Positions 1-7,310 of a stretch of 9,036 bases of DNA are shown piece after piece; the stretch's first letter is position 1, and every line of letters begins with the position of its first letter. Source of the stretch: Patescibacteria group bacterium. GTDB lineage: Bacteria; Patescibacteriota; UBA1384; CAILIB01. Where the stretch lies: the NCBI GenBank assembly GCA_022842085.1, contig JALHQF010000019.1, positions 1 to 9,036 of the forward strand, read 5' to 3'. The notes under the pieces were generated by a model. That model saw only the letters and a program-made list of their open reading frames with translations. It was not told the DNA's origin and made no database searches. The translations under genes and the position numbers were made by a program.

Positions 1-1
1 G

Positions 2-1504
2 AGTGGTACACCAAAGGAAGAGCTGCGCGAGAAGCTCACGAGGCGTTTGAGCGATGGGCCGCAGAAAGGACAGCTCGTACGCTACATGCCTCCCGTAGCA
101 AGTGGGCTTACAAAGGTGGAGGTAGAAGCTTTTGCACAGGAGCTGTGGGAGGCCCTGACCGCTGATCGCACCAACCCAAAACCGGTGCCAGTCAACTTTG
201 ATCCGCGACAAGGTGGGGTAATCTCCTACCTGGGTGGCGTGCAGTTCCTGCGCACCTACTCGCGCATCTATCCCGAAAGCTCGCTCGCTGGACCAGTCCT
301 TGGGTTCGTAAACGGCGAGGGTTTGGGGCAGTACGGTGTTGAAGCCTACTACGACGAGCAGCTGAAGGGTTCGGAGACGAAGGTTCGGTTTGAGCGCGAT
401 AGCCGTGGAACCGCGCTGCGTCAGCTCTCGATGGTTGAGGGGAGTGATGGCGCCACCTACGAGCTCACCATCGATCGCTCCGTGCAGGCAGAGGTAGAGC
501 GCGTACTCGCTACCTGGCAGGAGAAGAGCGCCGCCAAGCGTCTGAGCGTGGTGCTGATGGAGGTGGGTACCGGCGCGCTACGCGCGCTCGCCAGCAGCCC
601 AGGGTTTGACCCCAACGCGTTCAGCACCGTCACGAACCCGACCGTTTTCCAGCATGGGGCGGTGACAGGAGCCTACGAGCCAGGAAGCGTAGTGAAGCCA
701 CTGAGCATGGCGGTTGCCCTCGATCTTGGGGTCGTGAAGGCCGATACCCGCAATACCTTTGGCCGCGAGGTGGTTATCGATGGGTACCGGGTAGGGAACG
801 CGCTCGACCGTGCCTACGGTGATCAAACGATGACTGATGTACTGGTCAACTCCGACAACGTGGCCATGGCCTGGCTATCAGAGCAGCTGGGGGCTGAGCG
901 GCTTGGTGATGGCTTGCGTGCGCAGGGCTTTGGTTCGCGCACGAACATCGACGTAGTGGGAGAAGCCCAGGGGATTCTCAGTGACCCAAAACGCTGGAGC
1001 AAGATTCAGCGGGCAAACGTGAGCTTTGGCCAAGGGATGACAGCTACGCCCATACAGCTTGCAACAGCGTACGCCGCGCTCGCGGGTGACGGCACCCTTC
1101 CCATCCCCCACGTGATTGAAGCGCTCATCCGCGGGGACGAACGTCAGCCCTTCTCGCTCTTGCCAGGTCGGCGCGCGGTGAGTGGTACGACCGCTGCCAC
1201 GGTACGAACCATGCTGGGAGAGATTTTTCGGCGCAAGTATCCAACCCTCGTTCCGGGCTACCTAGTAGGTGGGAAAACCGGCACCGCTCAAGTTCCGGAC
1301 GGGAACGGGGGGTACCTTGCCGACGCAGCAAACCATACTGTTGCCATGACCCTTCCAGCCGAGAATCCAAGGTTTGTGCTCATCGTGACCGTTGAGCAGC
1401 CCGATCTCACCAAGGTAGGACGGTTTGCTGAGGCTACCGCCGTGCCGATTGCGGGGGAGATCAGCCGCTTCGTGCTCCCCTACTATCAGGTGCCACCAAG
1501 GTAA
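2..1504 (+). CDS. ftsI: Class B penicillin-binding protein, FtsI/PBP3-like transpeptidase (5' partial)
   Basis: Septal peptidoglycan DD-transpeptidase that cross-links stem peptides outside the membrane, normally as partner of FtsW. The frame is open to the window edge. A TTG at 47 is in frame, but the preceding 15 codons are also open, so the true start and the N-terminal membrane anchor lie upstream. The first part is the pedestal domain, with a conserved GFVNGEGLGQYGVE-type segment at about 305-346. The penicillin-binding domain follows from about 455. All three active-site motifs are visible: SVVK (Ser codon 686-688, Lys 695-697), SDN (851-859) and KTGT (1274-1285), so the enzyme looks catalytically complete. 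It sits directly upstream of murF; the murE gene common at this point in other dcw clusters is absent. FtsI is preferred over a PBP2/elongation role from dcw context. Family call is sure; the subfamily is less so. Confidence 0.93.
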   Translation, partial: SGTPKEELREKLTRRLSDGPQKGQLVRYMPPVASGLTKVEVEAFAQELWEALTADRTNPKPVPVNFDPRQGGVISYLGGVQFLRTYSRIYPESSLAGPVLGFVNGEGLGQYGVEAYYDEQLKGSETKVRFERDSRGTALRQLSMVEGSDGATYELTIDRSVQAEVERVLATWQEKSAAKRLSVVLMEVGTGALRALASSPGFDPNAFSTVTNPTVFQHGAVTGAYEPGSVVKPLSMAVALDLGVVKADTRNTFGREVVIDGYRVGNALDRAYGDQTMTDVLVNSDNVAMAWLSEQLGAERLGDGLRAQGFGSRTNIDVVGEAQGILSDPKRWSKIQRANVSFGQGMTATPIQLATAYAALAGDGTLPIPHVIEALIRGDERQPFSLLPGRRAVSGTTAATVRTMLGEIFRRKYPTLVPGYLVGGKTGTAQVPDGNGGYLADAANHTVAMTLPAENPRFVLIVTVEQPDLTKVGRFAEATAVPIAGEISRFVLPYYQVPPR

Positions 1505-1509
1505 GGCTC

Positions 1510-1518
1510 TGCTAGCCT
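1510..1518 (+). promoter_or_regulatory. Putative extended -10 promoter for leaderless murF mRNA
   Basis: TGCTAGCCT, an extended -10 (TGN followed by TANNNT), ends 6 bases before the murF ATG at 1525. If transcription starts about 7 bases after the -10, the first transcribed base would be at or next to the A of ATG. No Shine-Dalgarno sequence and no convincing -35 are seen. The same word recurs before murB (TGCTAGCGT) at identical spacing. Promoter activity is inferred from position and recurrence. Confidence 0.55.
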
Positions 1519-1524
1519 ACGGGT

Positions 1525-2739
1525 ATGCATGCTCTCCCCCGTCGTCTCATCTGGAGGTTTCTCTGGAGCGCCGTACAGCGGCGGTATCGAGTCGAGAATC
1601 CCCTGGTTATTGCGGTTTCCGGCAGCGTAGGGAAGACGTCTACCAAAGAGGCGATTGGGCACGTCTTGGCGAGTGATCGGCCGGTAGAGGTGAGTAAGGG
1701 GAACCTGGCCACCAATACTGGGCTGGCGGTCAGTCTGCTCGGGGGAACCGAGCAGGCTACCCGCGTACGTACACAGCTCTGGCTGATCTGGCGTGCCCTC
1801 ACGGGACGCTGGCAGAAGCCGGCAGTGCAGCCAACCTGGGTGCTCGAGTACTCGGGCGATTCCCCTGGCGACCTCCCCTGGCTCTGTGCGCAGATCAAGC
1901 CAGACTACATCGTACTCACTTCGGGTGGGCCGGTGCACCTCGAGCTCTACGGTTCGCAGGGGGCCATAGATGCGGAGCACCGAGCGTTTGCTGCCGTGGT
2001 TACTGAGCAGTATCGCTTCTGGAACGGGGAGGATCCCTTCCTTGAGAAGCTCTCCCTCGGGGGAACCGGCTACAACGCCGTCATGCAGAAACACTCAGAA
2101 GGGTGGCTGTTCCAGCCAACGGGCTACCAGGCATCAGTGGTGGCTAAGCTGGTGGGCAAGCAACATGTCCTCGCCCTCGTGGCGGCGCTCGCGGTGGCCA
2201 GGGCGCTTGGGGTACCAGAGTCCAAAGCCCTCCAGGCGGCAGAAACGTTTGAGCCGCCAGCTGGTCGCGGTCGGGTGATCTCTGGGATTAAGGATCGTAC
2301 GCTTATTGACGAAACCGCCAATAGCTCACCCGAAGCCGTAATCGCGGGCGTCCAGGCGTTGCGTCCCTTTGCGGGTAGTCGGCACGTGGCAGCCGTACTG
2401 GGAAACATGAACGAACTAGGAGCGTTTGCCGCCAAGCTCCACCGAGAAGTTGGTGTCGCGCTGCGGGGGCATGTGGATCAGGCGATTCTGGTTGGACCAA
2501 ATGCCGAACACATGGCTACCGGGGCACGGGAGGCGGGTGTATCAAGTATTGAGGTATTCCGCACTGCAGATGAGGCGAGGCAGCAGCTCGATGCCCTCAT
2601 CCCAGAAGGTGCGGTAGTGTACCTCAAGGCCTCCCAGAATGGCATGCGGTTTGAGCGGTTCGTCTTTGACCTTATGGCAAACCAGGCAAGTGCGCCCGAG
2701 TTGCTCGTACGCATGTCCCCTGCCTGGAAGAAGCGCTAA
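1525..2739 (+). CDS. murF: MurF-like Mur ligase (UDP-MurNAc-tripeptide:D-Ala-D-Ala ligase family), lacking the N-terminal domain
   Basis: MurF adds D-Ala-D-Ala to UDP-MurNAc-tripeptide in the cytoplasm, using ATP. The protein is 404 residues, against roughly 450 for typical MurF. It has only about 27 basic/aromatic residues before the ATP-binding domain, so the usual substrate-binding first domain is missing. P-loop GSVGKTSTK is at residues 33-41, followed by SKGNL (57-61). The central domain has a VLEYSGDSPGDL segment (cf. EMGA..PG) and GGPVHLE. The C-terminal domain has AGRGRV, LIDETANSSPEA and LGNMNELG...LHREVG. The ELLVR.SPAW tail resembles CPR MurF proteins. The region that normally supplies the carbamylated Lys (GIARAK-like) reads AIDAEH, putting His at the Lys position in my hand alignment. 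The start at 1525 fits a -10 box 6 bases upstream. Family call is firm; exact activity is unproven. Confidence 0.88.
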   Translation: MHALPRRLIWRFLWSAVQRRYRVENPLVIAVSGSVGKTSTKEAIGHVLASDRPVEVSKGNLATNTGLAVSLLGGTEQATRVRTQLWLIWRALTGRWQKPAVQPTWVLEYSGDSPGDLPWLCAQIKPDYIVLTSGGPVHLELYGSQGAIDAEHRAFAAVVTEQYRFWNGEDPFLEKLSLGGTGYNAVMQKHSEGWLFQPTGYQASVVAKLVGKQHVLALVAALAVARALGVPESKALQAAETFEPPAGRGRVISGIKDRTLIDETANSSPEAVIAGVQALRPFAGSRHVAAVLGNMNELGAFAAKLHREVGVALRGHVDQAILVGPNAEHMATGAREAGVSSIEVFRTADEARQQLDALIPEGAVVYLKASQNGMRFERFVFDLMANQASAPELLVRMSPAWKKR

Positions 2740-2742
2740 ACT
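2737..2742 (+). promoter_or_regulatory. Putative -10 box for leaderless mraY mRNA
   Basis: TAAACT ends exactly 6 bases (acccgt) before the mraY ATG at 2749. The box contains the murF stop codon TAA (2737-2739), so one triplet may serve both translation termination and promoter recognition. The preceding triplet is CGC rather than TGN, and no clear -35 or Shine-Dalgarno sequence is visible. It is inferred from the spacing shared with murF, murB and ftsQ. Confidence 0.5.
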
Positions 2743-2748
2743 ACCCGT

Positions 2749-3771
2749 ATGTCGCAAGCCGTTTTCCTCATCGACCCAGCCGTTATGGCGACCGTGGCAC
2801 TCAACCTGGTTGCTGCCTTCATCGTGGCCATGGCCTGGACTCCCCTGCTCACCAACTTCCTCTACCGCAATCGGGTAGGGAAGCGCCTGCGCCAGCACGG
2901 GATCGATGGCAAGGAGACACCGATTTTCTCCAAGCTGCATGCTGATAAGGCAGGTACACCGGTAATGGGAGGGCTCTTGTTCTGGGTAACTACTGCCGTG
3001 TTTACCCTGGCATTCAACCTCGACCGAGGCGAAACCTACCTTCCGCTGGCAGCACTGCTCATTGGCGGCATTGTTGGTGGGGTAGACGACATCATGAACG
3101 TCCTCGGCAAGGGCTCCAACGGCGGTGGCTTGCGTTTCCTCCACAAGATGTCAATTCTCTCGGCGTTTGCGGCGGTGAGTGCCTGGTGGTTTACTGCCAA
3201 ACTCGGGTTTAGCACCCTCTGGGTGCCCACGGTTGGAGCGCTCGAGCTCGGGTGGTTCTACCCCGTGCTCTTTGCAGGTTTGGTACTGTTTGTCGGCTTT
3301 AGCCTCAACCAAACTGATGGCCTCGACGGGCTTGCTGGAGGAGTATCGCTCTTCGCCTTTGGTGCGTACACGTTCATCGCGATTGTTCGTGATCAACCAA
3401 GCCTAGCCGTTTTCTGCGCCACCATTGCTGGTTCGCTTCTCGCGTTCCTATGGTTTAACATCCATCCTGCACGGTTCTTCATGGGAGATACGGGGAGCAT
3501 GGCGCTTGGATTTACCCTCGCCGTGGTGGCGTTCTTAACGGATACCGCGGTGCTCCTGCCGCTCATTCTCTTTATCCCGTTTGTGGAAGGGATCTCAACG
3601 ATTATCCAGATCACCTCCAAGAAGCTCTTTAAGCGGAAGGTATTCCGCGTGGCACCCATTCACCACCACTTTGAGGCGGTTGGCTGGCCGGAGGCACGGG
3701 TGACGATGCGGTTCTGGATTCTTCAAGCCATTGGCGCTTCGGCCGGCTTAGCGCTTGCACTGGTTCGCTAA
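2749..3771 (+). CDS. mraY: Phospho-N-acetylmuramoyl-pentapeptide-transferase
   Basis: MraY moves phospho-MurNAc-pentapeptide from UDP onto undecaprenyl phosphate, giving lipid I on the inner face of the membrane. The 340-residue length is near the family norm (about 320-360). Many hydrophobic helices are seen, the first at about residues 11-37. Family motifs in order: HADKAGTPVMGG (64-75), GGVDDIMN with the catalytic Asp pair at 113-114, GGGLRF (125-130), NQTDGLDGLAGG (187-198, Asp at 190 and 193), FMGDTGS (244-250) and APIHHHFE (302-309). The Lys common after the DD pair is Asn here. The catalytic set looks intact, unlike the neighbouring soluble Mur enzymes. The stop overlaps the murD start by one base (TAATG), implying translational coupling. 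Confidence 0.97.
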   Translation: MSQAVFLIDPAVMATVALNLVAAFIVAMAWTPLLTNFLYRNRVGKRLRQHGIDGKETPIFSKLHADKAGTPVMGGLLFWVTTAVFTLAFNLDRGETYLPLAALLIGGIVGGVDDIMNVLGKGSNGGGLRFLHKMSILSAFAAVSAWWFTAKLGFSTLWVPTVGALELGWFYPVLFAGLVLFVGFSLNQTDGLDGLAGGVSLFAFGAYTFIAIVRDQPSLAVFCATIAGSLLAFLWFNIHPARFFMGDTGSMALGFTLAVVAFLTDTAVLLPLILFIPFVEGISTIIQITSKKLFKRKVFRVAPIHHHFEAVGWPEARVTMRFWILQAIGASAGLALALVR

Positions 3772-5093
3772 TGGAACTCACGCTCCTTACCAAGCGTCGG
3801 GTGCTCATGCTCGGCTTTGGCGGAGAGCAGCAGGCGTTTGCCCGCTGGCTGCTTTCGCAGGGTGTACGTCTTACGGTTCGTACTACTGATAGGAGTATTT
3901 CGGTGGAGGCGTTTGGGAGCAGTGTACTGCTCGAGCACACAGATCAGCCCTTGCAGAAGCTGAGCGAGTTTGATGTTGTGCTGCGCCCAAGCGTACTAGC
4001 GAGTACCCACCCGGCCTTGCAGCGCTTTGAGAAGGAGGGCGGTACGGTGCTGACCGCCTTGCACGTACTGCTCTCTAGGTGTCCGGCCCGTACGATCGGG
4101 GTACTCGGAAGTCGAGGCAAAACCACCACCGCTGCAGCGATTGAGCAGCTACTCCGCTTAACGTACCAGCAGGGGACTACGATCGCCGCCTCAGTGGCAG
4201 AGAGCTTTGAGCACCTCAACGCACTGGGCGAATCCGATCTGCTCATTCTGCCGCTTAGTGATGCCGAGGGTCAGGGGGCAGAGGTGGCGCCGACCTACCT
4301 TGTGCCGTTAGCTGGGGCTGCTGCTGCGAGTGCGCTTGCTGCTGCGCAGCGTCCAACTGATGTGCTGTTTCTCGGGATGCATCACGAGGGGGCAGCCATG
4401 CTCCGCCAGAGTGCTGGAGGGCGGATTCGAGAGCTCCACGGCTCTCTGCCTCGTCGAGAAGCGGCTTGGATTGCGCAGCTTGAGACGGGAAAGGTGCTGT
4501 TCTGGGAGCGCGCGGGAGCTCTCTACAGTTTTCGCTTGCCAGCTACTCAGCGTGGCGAAGCTTTCACTGAGGCGCTCGCCTATGCGGCGCTCTTGGCAGA
4601 TGAGCTGGGGATTGGCCACGAGCATATCCAAGCGCACCTCCCACAGGTTTCTACCGCACCTCACCGATTGCAGGTTATCGCCACGCATCGAGAAGTGCTG
4701 TTCGTTGATGATGCGGCCGCTTGTGACACCATAGCTCGAGCGCATGCACTGCGCGCGTACGCCGATGTTCGTGTTCACCTCATTACTGACCCCTCGAACC
4801 TGCTTGAGGCACTTCCCGCAAACCTTGCTACGCTCACCCTCCTGCCGGGTGCAGATCAGAAGCTTACGAAGGCATGGGAGCGCCTAGGGACGAAAGCGGG
4901 GGTTGAAGTTCTGCTCCTTGCTCAGCAGCCTACCTGCCTTCGGCAGGCGTTTGCCCAGTTGAGCACCCGCTTTCAGTCCGGTGACGTTGTACTCTTCTCT
5001 CCTGGAGCGGGGGCGCAGAAGCCATTCCGCAGCGTAGATGAGCGTGGCGCTGCCTACCTCGAAGCCGTACACCTCTATGCGAGCCAAGCTTGA
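3771..5093 (+). CDS. murD: MurD-like Mur ligase with a degenerate central domain
   Basis: MurD adds D-Glu to UDP-MurNAc-L-Ala. The 440 residues keep the MurD plan: a Rossmann-like first domain (VLMLGFGGEQ, 11-20), a CPARTIGVLGSRGKTTT P-loop region (104-120, basic Arg inside the loop as in CPR MurDs I recall), PHRL (297-300), FVDD (311-314) and a C-terminal VVLFSPGAGAQ...VDERG segment (406-426) matching the MurD LSPA.ASFD...ERG. Between them the central domain has lost its hallmarks. VLELSSFQ is replaced by ILPLSDAE (159-166, Glu to Pro), no NI..DHLD motif or following Lys is found, HN..N becomes QRGEAF (260-265), and NDSKATN becomes DDAAACD (313-319). Catalysis by the classical mechanism is therefore doubtful. 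The start overlaps the mraY stop (TAATG) with no Shine-Dalgarno sequence. Family identity rests on both ends of the protein and gene order. Confidence 0.82.
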   Translation: MELTLLTKRRVLMLGFGGEQQAFARWLLSQGVRLTVRTTDRSISVEAFGSSVLLEHTDQPLQKLSEFDVVLRPSVLASTHPALQRFEKEGGTVLTALHVLLSRCPARTIGVLGSRGKTTTAAAIEQLLRLTYQQGTTIAASVAESFEHLNALGESDLLILPLSDAEGQGAEVAPTYLVPLAGAAAASALAAAQRPTDVLFLGMHHEGAAMLRQSAGGRIRELHGSLPRREAAWIAQLETGKVLFWERAGALYSFRLPATQRGEAFTEALAYAALLADELGIGHEHIQAHLPQVSTAPHRLQVIATHREVLFVDDAAACDTIARAHALRAYADVRVHLITDPSNLLEALPANLATLTLLPGADQKLTKAWERLGTKAGVEVLLLAQQPTCLRQAFAQLSTRFQSGDVVLFSPGAGAQKPFRSVDERGAAYLEAVHLYASQA

Positions 5094-6210
5094 TCTCCCG
5101 CTCCTTCTGAGCGTGCTTGGTTTGAGCCTCTTTGGGCTCGTAATGGTCTACTCGGCCTCGGTGTTTGAAAGGCCAGGTGAGCCACAGTACTTTTTCCTTC
5201 GCCAGCTCGTGGCATTTGGCGTTGGGATCGTCGTACTCTGGGGTGCCACTCGGGTTGCGCCGAGCTTCTGGCAAGCGCGTGCCAGCACCCTGCTGCTCGT
5301 GGGCTTTGGCGTTCTCGTTGCAGTACTGCTCTTTGCGCCAGCTGGCGGATTTAACGGTTCCCGCAGCTGGATTGTGCTTCCTGGAGGCTTTCTCTTGCAG
5401 GGAGTTGAGGTGGCGAAGCTCTGCCTCATCGGGTACCTGTCAGCCTGGTTAGTAAACCGGCAGGGAAAGGTGGGTACGTTTGAAACCTTTTGGCCCTTCG
5501 TGGGTATCTGCACGGCCCTTTCGGTGCTGATGCTCTTACAGCCAGACTTTGGGAGCCTTGCGGTGCTCATCGTGATTTTCGCAGGGATGTTCTGGGTGGC
5601 TGGTATGACCTGGCAACAGTTTGGCGTTGGTTTGGCCCTGCTTGCTGTACTCCTCGCGTTCGTGTTGAGCACGCCGTACCGACGTGACCGGCTTACTGCA
5701 TTTCGCAACAGCACAGAGCAGGTGCAGCGAGATAGTGGTTACCAAATCTCGAACGCAGCGATTGCGATTGGCAGTGGCTCATGGTTTGGGCAGGGGTTTG
5801 GTGAGAGCGCCCAGAAGCGCTACTTCTTGCCTGAGCCGAGTACGGACGCCATCTTTGCCGTTCTGGTTGAGGAGCTCGGGTTTGTCTTTGGGTTACTCAC
5901 TCTTAGCCTCTTGTGCTTCATCGTTTGGCGCGCATACCGAATTGGCGCGCAAGCTGAGTCGCAGTTTAGCCAGCTCATGGCATTTGGCATCGGGACTTGG
6001 TTTGCAGCGCATATCGTGTTTACGATTGGCGCAATGCTTCAGCTCGTTCCGCTCACTGGGCTTCCCTTGCCGTTCCTGAGTCAGGGTGGATCGAGTTTGA
6101 TTATGAACCTGGCCGCAGTTGGTGTGCTGCTTGCAATTAGTCGCGAGCGGAGTGGTGAGAAAGGTGTTTCAGGCAAGGTGCCAACACGTACGCGGAGGGT
6201 GGGCGCATGA
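5077..6210 (+). CDS. ftsW: FtsW-type SEDS peptidoglycan glycosyltransferase
   Basis: Polytopic membrane polymerase that links lipid II disaccharides at the septum with a class B PBP, here presumably the upstream FtsI. Starting at ATG 5077 the protein has 377 residues. An in-frame ATG at 5038 would add 13 residues and lengthen the murD overlap from 17 to 56 bases. I prefer 5077 because it puts MRAKLD just before the first helix (LVMVYSAS, 21-28). SEDS landmarks: SRSW (95-98), LLQPDFGS (153-160), GYQISNAAIAIGSG (221-234), LPEPSTDAIF with the putative catalytic Asp at 257, EELG (265-268) and LPFLSQGGSS (331-340). The usual QPSE motif reads QGVE (108-111). FtsW is chosen over RodA from dcw position. 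The stop overlaps the murG start (ATGA). Confidence 0.94.
   Translation: MRAKLDLPLLLSVLGLSLFGLVMVYSASVFERPGEPQYFFLRQLVAFGVGIVVLWGATRVAPSFWQARASTLLLVGFGVLVAVLLFAPAGGFNGSRSWIVLPGGFLLQGVEVAKLCLIGYLSAWLVNRQGKVGTFETFWPFVGICTALSVLMLLQPDFGSLAVLIVIFAGMFWVAGMTWQQFGVGLALLAVLLAFVLSTPYRRDRLTAFRNSTEQVQRDSGYQISNAAIAIGSGSWFGQGFGESAQKRYFLPEPSTDAIFAVLVEELGFVFGLLTLSLLCFIVWRAYRIGAQAESQFSQLMAFGIGTWFAAHIVFTIGAMLQLVPLTGLPLPFLSQGGSSLIMNLAAVGVLLAISRERSGEKGVSGKVPTRTRRVGA
6194..6198 (+). promoter_or_regulatory. Shine-Dalgarno-like site for murG
   Basis: GGAGG lies 8 bases before the murG ATG at 6207, inside the end of ftsW. It is the one start in the window with a convincing ribosome binding site and no -10 box in front. 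This contrasts with murF, mraY, murB and ftsQ and supports murG being translated from a longer polycistronic mRNA. Confidence 0.5.
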
Positions 6211-7310
6211 GGTACCTCTTTGTTGGAGGTGGTACAGCTGGGCATACGGCGCCGCTCGTTGCGGTGGCACAGGCGATTCACCAAGCGGAGCCCAGTGCTA
6301 TGTTGCACTACGCCGGAACGCAGCCAGATGTCGACAGTCCCACAATTGCAGCGACTGCAGGGCTCTGGGAAACCCACGTTGTGCCGGCTGGTAAGCTCCA
6401 CCGACGACTTACACGTGAGCACCTCAAGCAAGCGAGGGAGGTGCTTGCCGGATTGCGTGCTGCACGGCGGCTCATCCACGAACTCCAGCCAGATGTGGTG
6501 TTCTGCAAGGGTGGGTACGTTACGGTTCCTGTAGCACTCGCGGCACACCGAGCGGGGGTGCGGGTGGTGAGCCACGAAACCGACACGGTAGCGGGCCTCG
6601 CCAACCGTATCGTTGCTCGGGTAGCGAGCGTGGTGTGTACTGCCTGGCCATCAGATGTCGTGGCGGGGCTGCCACGAGCCAAGCTTGCCTACACCGGACA
6701 GCCGGTACGGGATGCATTCTATGATGCACAAGCCGTCGACCTTCGTGCACTTGGAGTGCCGGAAGGGGAGTCGCCACTCGTTATTACTGGAGGTAGCCAG
6801 GGGGCCGCTCGACTCAATGAGCTTGTGGTAACTCACTGGGCGGGCTACCTGCGCATGGGTCACGTAGTGCACCTCTGTGGCCAAGCGCACTACGCAAACC
6901 TCGAAGCACAGGCTCAACAGCTCCCAGGTGAGCTGCGCGCACGTCTCCACCTGCTGCCCTTTACCGATCAAATGCCGGAGCTGCTCCACCGAGCATGGCT
7001 GGTAGTCTCACGATCGGGTGGTGCGACCCATGAGTTTGCTGCTACAGGCACGCCTGCGGTGCTTGTGCCCCTCAGCAGTGCCGCCCAGCAGCACCAGCTC
7101 CGGAACGCCAGGTACCTGGCGGGTCAGGGGGCAGCGCTCTACGTAGAGGAAACCGCGTCGGATGCAGCAGAGCGGCTGTTTAGCCTGGTGCAAGGACTTG
7201 CGGCAAACGAGGGTGACCGTTTGCGCCTTGCGCAGCACCTGAGCAAGCTAGCCAAGCCCGATGCAGCGCAAACCATCGCCCGAGTACTTCGCCACGTAGC
7301 GCGAGCGTAA
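6207..7310 (+). CDS. murG: Lipid II synthase: UDP-GlcNAc:lipid I N-acetylglucosaminyltransferase
   Basis: MurG adds GlcNAc to lipid I on the cytoplasmic face of the membrane, completing lipid II for FtsW/FtsI. The 367 residues are the usual size for this GT-B glycosyltransferase. Seen in order: glycine-rich loop GGGTAGHTAP (7-16; the family is usually GGGTGGH), CKGGYVTVPVALAA (100-113), SHETDTVAGLANR (122-134, cf. HEQN..PG.AN), TGQPVR (163-168, cf. TGNPVR), GGSQGAARLN (195-204), PFTDQMPELL (251-260), and the donor-binding segment SRSGGATHEFAATGTP (268-283) followed by HQLRNA (296-301). The key Glu and Gln of the donor site are present. Substitutions are mild, so activity looks retained. Its stop codon directly abuts the next ATG. 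Confidence 0.95.
   Translation: MRYLFVGGGTAGHTAPLVAVAQAIHQAEPSAMLHYAGTQPDVDSPTIAATAGLWETHVVPAGKLHRRLTREHLKQAREVLAGLRAARRLIHELQPDVVFCKGGYVTVPVALAAHRAGVRVVSHETDTVAGLANRIVARVASVVCTAWPSDVVAGLPRAKLAYTGQPVRDAFYDAQAVDLRALGVPEGESPLVITGGSQGAARLNELVVTHWAGYLRMGHVVHLCGQAHYANLEAQAQQLPGELRARLHLLPFTDQMPELLHRAWLVVSRSGGATHEFAATGTPAVLVPLSSAAQQHQLRNARYLAGQGAALYVEETASDAAERLFSLVQGLAANEGDRLRLAQHLSKLAKPDAAQTIARVLRHVARA

Noticed and set aside
47..49. TTG at 47 as the true ftsI start
   Set aside because: Codons upstream are open to the window edge, and a start here would lack the expected membrane anchor.
1504..1518. Inverted repeat AGGCT...AGCCT as a terminator after ftsI
   Set aside because: Only a 5-base stem with a 5-base loop and no T-tract; it overlaps the putative -10 box and better fits chance.
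1486..2094. Long reverse-strand open frame (202 codons) across murF, with similar ones at 2542-3144 and 7775-8443
   Set aside because: Each lies antisense to a clearly recognised gene. The translations show no family motifs and are rich in His, Arg and Pro, as expected from antisense of a high-GC gene.
5038..5076. Longer ftsW start at ATG 5038
   Set aside because: It is possible, but it would overlap murD by 56 bases without a ribosome site or -10 box. The ATG at 5077 fits the usual short cytoplasmic N-terminus better.
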